DNA of 19,591 nt, from positions 1 through 19,591 of the forward strand of contig JBFGCT010000065.1 of assembly GCA_041581055.1 (NCBI GenBank), written 5' to 3'. Of this stretch, positions 7,147 through 13,985 are shown piece after piece. Position 1 is the first letter of the stretch; each line of letters opens with the position of its first letter. Under the pieces are notes generated by a model, which did not search any database, had not been told where the DNA came from, and saw only the letters and a program-made list of their open reading frames with translations. The translations under genes were made by a program, and so were the position numbers. This stretch comes from JBFGCT01 sp041581055 (GTDB taxonomy: Bacteria; Actinomycetota; Acidimicrobiia; Acidimicrobiales; Ilumatobacteraceae).

Positions 7147-8108
7147 TCGCCCGACCGCTCCGCCGACGCCCGGCGGAGGTGCTCGAGCCGCTCGGCGACG
7201 TCCGGGGCGGCGAGCCGCTCACGCGCCGAGGCCAGCGCCGCCTCCGTCGTCGGCACCCGACGCCGCTCGTCCATGCCGCCGCGTCCCATCACCGCGACGT
7301 CGGCCGGCGTCGGCTGGAACGTCAGGACCGCCGTGCCCGAGCGCCGAATGCGGCCGACCTCGCCCGCCAGCCGCCGAGCGTGTAGCGGTCGAGCCGTGAG
7401 GGGAAGCGCGCCCGACCCGGCGGTGGTCACCGACATCGGGGAGATGACGACCACGAGATCGAGACCGACCCCGGCGAGCAGGTCGGCGTTGGTGGGGGAG
7501 TGGACGCCGCCGTCGACATACCGGCGGCCGTCGTGGACGACCGGGCGGAAGAACCCGGGGATCGAGGACGACGCTTGCACCGCGACACCGATCGGCGCGC
7601 CCACGCCCAGGCGGCCAAAGACGACCCGCTCGCCGGTGTCGAGATCGACGGCGCAGATCCACAGGGGAAGCTCGGGCCATGCCTTGCCGCCATACAGCGC
7701 GCTGATCCGCTCGCCGAGCTCGTCGGTCGGGACGGTCCCGGTCGGCAGCAGGCCGGCGATCGCGGTCGCCGGGCGCGAGGCGGCGCGGAACATGAGCCCC
7801 GGCGACGATGGCAGGGGCACCCGGGACGCGGGCTGTGGACGAAAGGCGATCGTCGGCGCTCTTCCGAAGCGTTGGACGAGCGCCGCCGCCTCGGCCGAGA
7901 TCGGGCCTCCGAGGTTGCGGGGCGCGAGGTCGATCGGCGGGTAGCCCGCCCGGAGTGTCGCCGCGACGCTCGACCCCGCCGACGTGCCGACGATGATCTC
8001 GGCGCGGCGGGCGTCGAAGCCGGCTTCGGCCAACGCGGTCAGGACGCCGTAGTGGAAGGCGGCGCCCACGATGCCCCCGGCACCGAGCACAACCCCGACC
8101 GACGGCAC
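7131..8108 (-). CDS. Patatin-like phospholipase (RssA/NTE type)
   Basis: A 325-residue protein from GTG at 8108. All patatin elements are visible: the oxyanion loop GAGGIVG (9-15), the nucleophile elbow GTSAG (Ser43) and the catalytic Asp in YVDGGVHSPTNADLL (Asp199). The enzyme family hydrolyses acyl chains from phospholipids or lysophospholipids with a Ser-Asp dyad. No signal peptide is seen, so it is probably cytoplasmic or peripherally membrane-bound. The GTG start is supported because the glycine-rich loop follows directly and a CATACT -10-like hexamer ends 6 nt upstream, a leaderless arrangement. The 3' end overlaps the convergent DUF2087 gene by 16 bp. Confidence 0.88.
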   Translation of the reverse strand: MPSVGVVLGAGGIVGAAFHYGVLTALAEAGFDARRAEIIVGTSAGSSVAATLRAGYPPIDLAPRNLGGPISAEAAALVQRFGRAPTIAFRPQPASRVPLPSSPGLMFRAASRPATAIAGLLPTGTVPTDELGERISALYGGKAWPELPLWICAVDLDTGERVVFGRLGVGAPIGVAVQASSSIPGFFRPVVHDGRRYVDGGVHSPTNADLLAGVGLDLVVVISPMSVTTAGSGALPLTARPLHARRLAGEVGRIRRSGTAVLTFQPTPADVAVMGRGGMDERRRVPTTEAALASARERLAAPDVAERLEHLRRASAERSGDHPLA

Positions 8109-8114
8109 GCGGCC

Positions 8115-8120
8115 AGTATG
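8115..8120 (-). promoter_or_regulatory. Candidate -10 element of the patatin gene
   Basis: On the minus strand CATACT is followed by 6 nt and then the GTG start codon. There is no Shine-Dalgarno sequence. The geometry is the same as for pgsA, gcvH and the DUF151 gene in this window and suggests leaderless transcription. Confidence 0.35.
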
Positions 8121-8165
8121 CCACGACGGTCGGCGCGCCGCCCTGTTCCGGCCGCCGGCGCCGGC

Positions 8166-8672
8166 TCAGGTCGGGAAGAGCTTGCCGAACGTGATCGGGC
8201 CGACGATGCCGTCGACCTCCAGGCCGTTGGCGGCCTGGAACTGTTGCACGGCGAACTTCGTCTGGTTGCCGAAGAAGCCGTCGACGACGATCTCATAGCC
8301 GGCGTCGACGAGCCCCTCCTGGACCTCGGTGACCTTGTCCCCCTTGTCGCAGATCTTCAGCGGCAGGTCCGGCTTGTCGATGAACGACGGACAGGCCTCC
8401 GACGAGGGCTCGGTCGTGGTGGTCGCCGCCGCCGGCGGCACGGTCGTGGCCGCCGTGGTCGTCGCCGACGTCGGAAGGGTCGTCGCCGGCGCGACGGTGG
8501 CGCTCGGCGTCGTCGTGGTCGGGATGGTCGAACCCGAGTCGGAGTCGCTTCCGCAGGCGGCGGCCGTCAACCCGAGTGCGACCAGTGCGGCCGCGACGGG
8601 CCGCCAGCCGGCGCGCGGCCGCGACGACGCGGCACTTCTGCACCGTGACCTGGTGCTCTTCGATTCACTCAT
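8166..8672 (-). CDS. Lipoprotein with peptidoglycan-binding domain
   Basis: A 168-residue protein (ATG at 8672; an ATG 12 bp further upstream at 8684 is also possible). Residues 21-40 form a signal peptide ending in LTAAAC, so Cys40 is the probable lipid-modified residue. A Thr/Ala/Pro-rich linker (41-92) follows. Residues about 110-166 form a PG_binding_1 (peptidoglycan-binding) domain, with KGDKVTEVQEGLVDAGY, VDGFFGNQTKFAVQQFQ and VDGIVGPITFGKL. The two other Cys residues (94 and 108) flank the linker end and may pair. The protein is likely exported, tethered to the outer face of the membrane and bound to the cell wall through the C-terminal domain. No catalytic domain is attached, so it looks like a binding or scaffold protein. 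Confidence 0.85.
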   Translation of the reverse strand: MSESKSTRSRCRSAASSRPRAGWRPVAAALVALGLTAAACGSDSDSGSTIPTTTTPSATVAPATTLPTSATTTAATTVPPAAATTTTEPSSEACPSFIDKPDLPLKICDKGDKVTEVQEGLVDAGYEIVVDGFFGNQTKFAVQQFQAANGLEVDGIVGPITFGKLFPT

Positions 8673-8726
8673 CCGGGCCCCCATTTCGGATCGGCGTCTT
8701 CTCGATCTTGGCACATCGGAGCCCGG

Positions 8727-8745
8727 CGGTCGGACCATCCGACCG
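8727..8745. terminator. Hairpin downstream of the acyltransferase gene
   Basis: A perfect 8-bp stem (cggtcgga / tccgaccg) with a 3-nt loop sits about 32 bp past the acyltransferase stop on the minus strand. There is no U-tract, so it is either an actinobacterial-type terminator, a processing site or an operator for the lipoprotein gene that follows. Confidence 0.35.
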
Positions 8746-8776
8746 TCGGGCGGGCGGGCGGGCGGAATCGACGGGC

Positions 8777-9352
8777 TCACTCGTCGCCGTCCGTCCGCGG
8801 GCGAAGGCGCACCTCGCTGGCCTGGTCCGGGTACTTGCCGCGCTTGTCGGCGTAGAACTCCCGGAAGCGCGCCATGTCGGCGTCGATGTCCGAACTCGGG
8901 TAGACGGTGATGCCGAACCCGCCGACCCGCCGCTCGTAGTCCAGGTACCCGCAGACGATCGGCACCTCGGCCGCCTCGGCGACCCGGTAGAACCCCGTCT
9001 TCCAATGGTCGGCGTAGCTGCGCGTCCCCTCCGGCGGGATCACGATCACGAGGTCGTCGGCGGACTCGAACTCGGCGGCGAGCGAGACGACCAGCCCCGA
9101 TTTCGAGTCGCGGCGCACCGGGATCCCGCCGAGCTTGCGCAGCACCCACCCGACCGGCCCCGGGAAGAGGCTCTCCTTGCCGAGCCACGAGATCGACACG
9201 CCGTGGTGCCACGCGATCATCAGCAGGTAAAGCAGGTCCCAGTTGCTCGTGTGGGGCGCGGCGATGACCACGTAGCGCCGTTCCGCCGGCGGCGCCCCGT
9301 CGACGCGCCATCGGGTCAGCGCGAGAACGGCTCGGGCGACGTGTCGTTTCAC
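8777..9352 (-). CDS. 1-acyl-glycerol-3-phosphate acyltransferase-like protein (PlsC superfamily)
   Basis: A 191-residue protein from GTG at 9352. The acyltransferase block I motif H-x4-D appears as HTSNWD (His34, Asp39), and block III as PPEGTRS (Pro107-Ser112) in place of the common FPEGTRS. The GKESLFPGPVGWVLRKLGG segment (58-76) and PVRRD (78-82) match the substrate-binding region of PlsC-like enzymes that transfer acyl chains to lysophospholipids. There is no clear membrane helix beyond the moderately hydrophobic regions around 28-50. The gene begins 16 bp after the stop of the receiver-like gene on the same strand, so the two are probably co-transcribed. An ATG just upstream is closed at once by a stop, which supports the GTG. 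Confidence 0.83.
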   Translation of the reverse strand: MKRHVARAVLALTRWRVDGAPPAERRYVVIAAPHTSNWDLLYLLMIAWHHGVSISWLGKESLFPGPVGWVLRKLGGIPVRRDSKSGLVVSLAAEFESADDLVIVIPPEGTRSYADHWKTGFYRVAEAAEVPIVCGYLDYERRVGGFGITVYPSSDIDADMARFREFYADKRGKYPDQASEVRLRPRTDGDE

Positions 9353-9368
9353 CGGCCGCGCATCCTGC

Positions 9369-10280
9369 TCAGCCGGCGCGGACGAGGTCGAGGACGGATT
9401 GGAGCAACGCGCCCGGTGTCGTGACCGCCGCCCGGGCGCCCGCGGCGCGGGCGTCGACGAGACGTTCGTCGATCACGGGGTCGGCGCCGCGGGTGGCGCG
9501 TCCGGCGTCACCCTCCAGCTCTCCGTCGTCGCCGGCGGTGTCGTCGCCGTCGGTGTCGTCCTCGGTGGTGTCGTCCTCGTCGACCCCGGCCTCGGCGGCG
9601 GCTTCGGCGGCGGCGGCTTGGTCGGCGGGCGTCGCGACCCGCGGCTCGGGGAGGGCGCCACGGCCGCTCCCGGCGTCGCCCGCGCCGCTCTCGCTCGCCT
9701 CGGTGTTGCCCGCGTCGTCACCCGCGTCGTCGTCGGTCCCGGTCACGATGTGGTCGGCGTAGACGATCACCGGGGGCACGGTCGGCGCACCGGCCAGCAT
9801 CTTCAGCAGCTTGATCCCGGCCCGGTCGTCGACGTCGCCGGAGGCGAGCGGTCGGGTCAGGTCGGTGATCACGAAGTCGTACGTCCGCCCGACGAGGAAC
9901 TGCAACGCCTGGTTGGTCGTCCGCGCCAGGTCGATGTCGACATGCAGGTGTTCGACCATCCGCCGCTCGTGGACGATGCCGTCCGGGTCGTGGTCGACCC
10001 ACAGACAACGACTCGTGCGCACCGTCGGCCCGTCGCCGAGGACGCTGCGGGCGCGGGCGACGTCGTTCGTGAGCCGCATCCCGCCCAACGACCGGTTCTC
10101 GCCGGCCGCCCGCGCCGCCTCGGTGAGTTGGTTGCACGCGTTTCCTCGGACCTGGACGACCCTGCCACCGCCGCCGGCGCCGCGGGTCGCCATCCGCCCC
10201 CGGACGACCGTGTGCGTGAAGTACACCAGGTACGCGACGACCAGGACGCCCAAGATCAGGACGACGTAGTTACCGTTCAT
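9369..10280 (-). CDS. Membrane-anchored response-receiver-like protein with acidic insertion
   Basis: A 303-residue protein from ATG at 10280, with AGAGGA about 8 nt upstream. Residues 4-22 are a single membrane helix. Residues 91-176 look like the first four beta-alpha units of a receiver (REC) domain: CLWVDHDPDG with the acidic pocket, VDIDLARTTNQALQFLVGRTYDFVITD ending in the candidate phospho-acceptor Asp140, then GIKLLKML and VPPVIVYAD. A highly acidic, Ala/Gly/Asp/Thr-rich stretch (about 181-267) interrupts the fold. The C-terminus, RLVDARAAGARAAVTTPGAL and after, fits the last beta strand and helix of REC. The usual Thr/Ser at the end of strand 4 is Tyr, and no conserved Lys follows, so phosphorylation is uncertain. 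No output domain is present. A signalling or scaffold role at the membrane is inferred only from the fold. Confidence 0.6.
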   Translation of the reverse strand: MNGNYVVLILGVLVVAYLVYFTHTVVRGRMATRGAGGGGRVVQVRGNACNQLTEAARAAGENRSLGGMRLTNDVARARSVLGDGPTVRTSRCLWVDHDPDGIVHERRMVEHLHVDIDLARTTNQALQFLVGRTYDFVITDLTRPLASGDVDDRAGIKLLKMLAGAPTVPPVIVYADHIVTGTDDDAGDDAGNTEASESGAGDAGSGRGALPEPRVATPADQAAAAEAAAEAGVDEDDTTEDDTDGDDTAGDDGELEGDAGRATRGADPVIDERLVDARAAGARAAVTTPGALLQSVLDLVRAG

Positions 10281-10374
10281 TGCTGGTTCCTCTCGATCAA
10301 GTACGAGATCATGGCACGCTGCCGAGCGTCGGGACACGACTTCGGCCGGGGCCGCCGCCGCCGCTCACCGCCGC

Positions 10375-12258
10375 TCACGGTGTGGCCGAGCCGTCGAAGT
10401 ACCGCTGGGCCAGCGCCCAGGCGCGCTGCCCGACGGTCGCCCCCATGATCCGGCCCTGAAGGTCGTCGGCCCGGACGTGGATGCCGCCGTAGAGCCGCGA
10501 GATCCCCGCTTGGTCGGCGGCGTCCTGGTAGGTCGCCCACTGGAGCACGACGTCGTCCGCCGGCCCGGCTTCGAACTCGAGGTCGCCGGCAGGGATCGTC
10601 CACGTTCCGAGGCCGCCGGGGAAGTAGTTGCTCCCGGTCAACCCGGTCAGCACCTCGGCGCCGGCGCGGGAGAACGTGCTGTGCCCCGACACGTACCCGG
10701 CGAAGGCGGGCGTCACGAACGTCGACATCTGGTACGGCACCCAGCTCTTGGCGCGGATCCAGTCGACGCCGGCGGTGCTCGTCTCGGGGTTGCCGGGATC
10801 GCCGGTCCACGCGCGGATCGCGATCTCGCCCTGGCGCCGGGCCAGCCGCGCGTGCCGCTCGCCTTGGGCGCTCGACTCGGGTGTGACGACCTCGATCAGC
10901 CCGTCGACCAGCGGAAGGCCGTCGGGGTGGTAGGACGGCCCGTCGGGATCGGATGACTGGCCGAGCCCGCCCATGTAGCGGATCATCGAGATCGGCCGGA
11001 CGTAGTCGTAGTAGCCCTTGGCGCCCCAGGCGGCGACCGCCGAGTCGTGCATCGCCCCGTTGAGCCCGAAGTACAGCTTGACGTCGTACTCCAGGCGGTC
11101 GACGACGTCGCCGGCCCCGCCGATCCGGAGATCGTCGCCGTGCGCGTCGGCGACCGCGTTGGCGATCGTGTTCCAGTGGCCAGGCGGCGTCTCGGAGTGC
11201 GGACCGTCGGCCCAGAACTCGGCGAGCACGCGGGCGAAGTCGGCCCGCGGGACGACGTTCGGCGCGTACGGCTCGCCGGTCACCGGGTTGACGTCGTACC
11301 CGGCGCCGTCGTACGTGCCGAGCGGGTTGTTGCCGTCGGTCGCGGGGGAGATGTCGACCATCTCGCCGTCGGCGGGGTCGAGCAAGCTGCTGTAGCGGAT
11401 CACCTCGACGGCGCCGTCGCGGAACGCGGCGTCGGTGACCGGGTCGTGCAGGTAGGGCGGCGGGCCGGGATCGATCGGCAGGCCGTGCTCGGGGTCGGGG
11501 TCGAGGGCGAAGGGGGTGACGTACCCCCAGTGCGAGCCGACGAACTCCTGCTCGGCGGTGTCGAGCTGCAGGCCGTTCTGGGTCACCATGTTCTCGAAGG
11601 CCAGCGGCTGCCACCGGTTGGGGTCGTTCATCTCCGTCCCGGCCTCGACGACCAGCATCGACTCGTTGACCGGTGAGTAGTCGGGGTCGCGGAAGGCGTC
11701 GTCCTCGTTGGAGTTGTCGGTGAAGCCGATCTCGATGACCGTCGCCGCGACGCGGTTGCCGAAGGCGGCCGGGGAATCGCCCTCCGCGGAGACCAGATCG
11801 GTCGGGTAGCAGAGCGCGGCCATCGTCTCGTCGAGTTGGGCCAGCGTCTCCTCGGCGCCGAACCGGCTCTGGTAGCGGTGGGCCAGGATCCGGTACGCGG
11901 CGTAGCTGATCGCCGTCTCGCGGGCGGCGGTCACGTCTCCGGCGGACAGCTTCTCATCGACGAAGTAGCCGACACCCTTGTCGTCGTACGCCGCCCACGC
12001 GTCCCACATCGCCGCCGACACGTGGAACAGGTTGCGGGAGTGCATCGTCGGCGCCGGGAAGTCGCGGCGGATCGCGTCGAGCAGCACCTCGTTCCACACG
12101 CGCGCCACCGATTGGCCCTCCGCGATCGAGCGCTCACAGCCGTCGATCTCGGCGCCGGACCCCGAGTCACCCGAGCTGCCGCCGCAGCTCGCGAGCAGCA
12201 CGGCGACCGCCCCTCCGACCATTGCCCGCCGGGCCAGCCCGCTCACATGCCGATTCAC
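10375..12258 (-). CDS. Vanadium-dependent haloperoxidase-type lipoprotein (PAP2 superfamily)
   Basis: A 627-residue protein from GTG at 12258; an in-frame GTG at 12318 would add 20 residues. I prefer 12258 because it leaves a normal-length lipoprotein signal ending in LLASC (Cys25) and because TAGAGT lies 7 nt upstream. The vanadate/phosphate pocket is complete, with the spacing of fungal chloroperoxidase: Lys414-x6-Arg421 in AKGYYDYVRP, Ser524-Gly525-His526 in YVSGHSTF, and Arg588-x5-His594 in SRLYGGIH. Family members either oxidise halides with H2O2 or act as acid phosphatases; the large helical N-terminal half and the haloperoxidase spacing favour the former annotation, but activity cannot be read from sequence. 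The protein is predicted to be lipid-anchored outside the membrane. It lies 66 bp downstream of arsC on the same strand. Confidence 0.85.
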   Translation of the reverse strand: MNRHVSGLARRAMVGGAVAVLLASCGGSSGDSGSGAEIDGCERSIAEGQSVARVWNEVLLDAIRRDFPAPTMHSRNLFHVSAAMWDAWAAYDDKGVGYFVDEKLSAGDVTAARETAISYAAYRILAHRYQSRFGAEETLAQLDETMAALCYPTDLVSAEGDSPAAFGNRVAATVIEIGFTDNSNEDDAFRDPDYSPVNESMLVVEAGTEMNDPNRWQPLAFENMVTQNGLQLDTAEQEFVGSHWGYVTPFALDPDPEHGLPIDPGPPPYLHDPVTDAAFRDGAVEVIRYSSLLDPADGEMVDISPATDGNNPLGTYDGAGYDVNPVTGEPYAPNVVPRADFARVLAEFWADGPHSETPPGHWNTIANAVADAHGDDLRIGGAGDVVDRLEYDVKLYFGLNGAMHDSAVAAWGAKGYYDYVRPISMIRYMGGLGQSSDPDGPSYHPDGLPLVDGLIEVVTPESSAQGERHARLARRQGEIAIRAWTGDPGNPETSTAGVDWIRAKSWVPYQMSTFVTPAFAGYVSGHSTFSRAGAEVLTGLTGSNYFPGGLGTWTIPAGDLEFEAGPADDVVLQWATYQDAADQAGISRLYGGIHVRADDLQGRIMGATVGQRAWALAQRYFDGSATP

Positions 12259-12265
12259 CGGCGCC

Positions 12266-12271
12266 ACTCTA
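12266..12271 (-). promoter_or_regulatory. Candidate -10 element of the haloperoxidase gene
   Basis: TAGAGT on the minus strand is followed by 7 nt and the GTG at 12258, without a Shine-Dalgarno sequence. This leaderless-type geometry supports the shorter start and suggests that the gene has its own promoter even though it follows arsC. Confidence 0.35.
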
Positions 12272-12324
12272 GGAGCCCCGCCGCGCCGAGCACCCGCGTC
12301 ACCGTGGGTGTCGGACACCGACGG

Positions 12325-12720
12325 TCACGCGAGGTCGGCGAGGAGGGCGAGAACCTTGCGCTCGATCTCGTCGCGGATCGGGCGGATGGCGTCGACGCCC
12401 TGGCCCGCGGGGTCGTCGAGCGGCCAGTCGAGGTAGGTCGTGCCGGGGAACAACGGGCACTCGTCGCCGCAGCCCATCGTGATCACGACGTCGGACGCCT
12501 CGACCACGGCGTCCTCCAGGCGCTTCGGGCGCGCGCCCATCGCCCGCAGGTCGAGGCCCCGCTCGAGCATCGCCTCGACCACCGCCGGGTTGACGTCGTC
12601 GGCCGGAGCGGTGCCGGCGGAGCGGACGGCGACCCGGTCGCCGCCGTGGTGCGCCAGGAACGCCGCCGCCATCTGCGACCGACCGGCGTTGTGCACGCAA
12701 ACGAACAACACCTCCGTCAT
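12325..12720 (-). CDS. arsC: Arsenate reductase, LMW-phosphatase fold, mycothiol type
   Basis: A 131-residue protein from ATG at 12720, preceded by GAGGTGGGG. The P-loop CVHNAGRSQ (Cys8, Arg14) is the arsenate-binding nucleophile motif of the low-molecular-weight phosphatase fold, and YLDWPLDDP carries the general-acid Asp. The segment TMGCGDECP (Cys84, Cys88), followed by the DPAGQ and RPIRDEIE blocks, is typical of actinobacterial arsenate-mycothiol transferases, which form an arseno-mycothiol adduct resolved by mycoredoxin. The two extra Cys residues leave a thioredoxin-linked mechanism open. The product arsenite would leave through the neighbouring AqpS. The gene follows aqpS by 70 bp, a gap that holds a long inverted repeat next to the arsC ribosome-binding site. 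Confidence 0.9.
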   Translation of the reverse strand: MTEVLFVCVHNAGRSQMAAAFLAHHGGDRVAVRSAGTAPADDVNPAVVEAMLERGLDLRAMGARPKRLEDAVVEASDVVITMGCGDECPLFPGTTYLDWPLDDPAGQGVDAIRPIRDEIERKVLALLADLA

Positions 12721-12731
12721 CGGCCCCACCT

Positions 12732-12783
12732 CGTTTGCGTCGCGATTTCGGCGCGACGGCCGCTCACAATCGCGACGCAAACG
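12732..12783. repeat. Perfect 16-bp inverted repeat upstream of arsC
   Basis: The arms cgtttgcgtcgcgatt (12732-12747) and its exact reverse complement (12768-12783) are separated by 20 bp. They fill the gap between the aqpS stop and arsC. In the minus-strand mRNA the stem would end right at the arsC ribosome-binding site (GAGGTGGGG). There is no U-tract on either side, so a simple intrinsic terminator is unlikely; an operator, a translation-control hairpin or an mRNA processing element is possible. Confidence 0.8.
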
Positions 12784-12790
12784 GGGGAGG

Positions 12791-13510
12791 TCATCGCGCG
12801 GGGTGCTGGTCGGGGAAGAGGTGGCGGACGAGGGCGAAGGCGAGCAGCGCGCCGATCAGCTGCATGGCGAGAAAGCCGGGGACCGACGCCGGCTCGATGC
12901 CGGCGAACGTGTCGCTGAGCGAGCGGGCGATGGTCACCATCGGGTTGGCGAAGCTCGTCGACGAGGTGAAGAAGTACGCGCCGCCGATCCAGACGCCGAC
13001 CGCCACCGCCACGACGTAGGGCTTGCCGTAGCGCGAGGCGCCGTAGATCACGAGCAGCAGGCCGATCGTCGCGATCACCTCGGACACCAGGAGCGGCGCC
13101 GCGCCGCGGTCCTTCTGCGACAGGAAGATGAGCCCCTCGCCGGTGATGTCCGAGAACATCAGGTTCGTGAGCACCGCCCCGACGCAGCCGCCGACGATCT
13201 GGGCGATCACGTACAACCCGGCGTCGCCGCTGGTCATGTTCCCCAGCAGGCGGTCGACGAGGGTCACCGCCGGATTGAAGTGCGCCCCCGACACCAGGGC
13301 GAACATCATGATCAGCCCGATCAGGGCGCCGGCCGTGGCGGCGGCGTTCTCCAACAGTTGCAGCCCGACGTCGGCGGGGGAGAGGTGCTCGGCCATGATC
13401 CCCGACCCGAGCACGGCGATGATCAAGAACGCGCTCCCGATCCCTTCGGCGATCAGGCGCGACGACAGCGGCGCCGGTGGCGGCTCGGGGTCGAAGGGCG
13501 CGTCGGTCAT
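12791..13510 (-). CDS. aqpS: MIP-family channel, AqpS-like arsenite exit channel
   Basis: A 239-residue membrane protein of normal aquaporin length with six hydrophobic segments. The first half-helix motif is HFNPAVT (Asn79-Pro80-Ala81), and the second is FANPMVT (Asn189-Pro190-Met191), so the second NPA has become NPM. The position after each motif is Val; the Arg that normally forms the selectivity filter after the second NPA is absent, which implies a wider, less water-selective pore. Lying between arsR and arsC, it probably conducts arsenite out of the cell, as AqpS does in the Sinorhizobium meliloti ars operon, where it replaces an ArsB/Acr3 pump. The start is ATG at 13510; a GTG 6 bp upstream is an alternative. 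It is divergent from arsR, with 81 bp between starts. Confidence 0.85.
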   Translation of the reverse strand: MTDAPFDPEPPPAPLSSRLIAEGIGSAFLIIAVLGSGIMAEHLSPADVGLQLLENAAATAGALIGLIMMFALVSGAHFNPAVTLVDRLLGNMTSGDAGLYVIAQIVGGCVGAVLTNLMFSDITGEGLIFLSQKDRGAAPLLVSEVIATIGLLLVIYGASRYGKPYVVAVAVGVWIGGAYFFTSSTSFANPMVTIARSLSDTFAGIEPASVPGFLAMQLIGALLAFALVRHLFPDQHPAR

Positions 13511-13538
13511 CGTCACTCGGCGTTCGTCACGGCGCGGT

Positions 13539-13552
13539 ACCGTTCGAAGCGT
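13539..13552. promoter_or_regulatory. Candidate ArsR operator between arsR and aqpS
   Basis: The interrupted palindrome AC--TTCGAA--GT (10 of 14 positions symmetric) lies in the shared intergenic region. It falls at the -35 region proposed for arsR and just past the start point proposed for aqpS, where a repressor could block both. The assignment rests on symmetry and position only. Confidence 0.3.
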
Positions 13553-13560
13553 GCGGGCGG

Positions 13561-13590
13561 AGGATAGCCTTGTGCATCGACCAGGATCAA
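13561..13590 (-). promoter_or_regulatory. Candidate promoter of aqpS-arsC
   Basis: On the minus strand TTGATC (13590-13585), an 18-bp spacer and TATCCT (13566-13561) resemble a housekeeping sigma-70 promoter and would give an aqpS leader of about 45-50 nt. An overlapping TAGCCT at 13565-13570 on the plus strand is a possible arsR -10. The two genes would therefore share overlapping promoters. Confidence 0.4.
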
Positions 13591-13591
13591 T

Positions 13592-13978
13592 ATGAGCAGC
13601 GACGTCGCAACTCCGAGGCAAACGGGCGACAACCGGGCCGCCGCGTGCTGCGGTGACGCGATCAGCGCCCAGCTCGGCGCGCCCGAGGCCACCGAGCTCG
13701 CCGCCCAGCTCGGGGCGGTCGCCGACCCGGTCCGGCTCCAGGTGCTCTCGATCCTCGCCGGCGCGCCCGGGGGAGAGGTCTGCGCCTGCGACTTCGTCGG
13801 GCCGATCGGGAAGTCGCAGCCGACGATCTCGCACCACCTCAAGGTGCTCTCCGAGGCCGGGCTGATCGACGGCGACCGCCGGGGGCGGTGGGTCTGGTAC
13901 CGACTCGCTCCCTCGGGGCTCGGCGACGTCGTCGCCGCGCTCGCCGCGGTCACCACCCGCGCTCCCGCCGAGGACTGA
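13592..13978 (+). CDS. arsR: ArsR/SmtB-family arsenite-responsive repressor
   Basis: A 128-residue winged-helix protein from ATG at 13592, with AGGA 5 nt upstream. DPVRLQVLSIL (45-55) starts the DNA-binding domain, VCACDF (63-68) lies at its metal-responsive helix, and SQPTISHHLKVLSEAGLI is the recognition helix, followed by the wing GRWVWYRL. There are two Cys pairs: Cys19-Cys20 near the N-terminus and Cys64/Cys66. An N-terminal adjacent pair plus a Cys in the core resembles the arsenite site described for Corynebacterium glutamicum ArsR, where a pair and a third Cys come from different subunits. It should repress the divergent aqpS-arsC genes and itself until arsenite binds. The SRAP gene starts 7 bp after its stop. 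Confidence 0.9.
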   Translation: MSSDVATPRQTGDNRAAACCGDAISAQLGAPEATELAAQLGAVADPVRLQVLSILAGAPGGEVCACDFVGPIGKSQPTISHHLKVLSEAGLIDGDRRGRWVWYRLAPSGLGDVVAALAAVTTRAPAED

Positions 13979-13985
13979 GGCCGAC

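Noticed and set aside
12440..13567. A 375-codon plus-strand frame across arsC and aqpS
   Set aside because: It is antisense to both genes, rich in Arg/Gly/His/Asp, and shows no domain.
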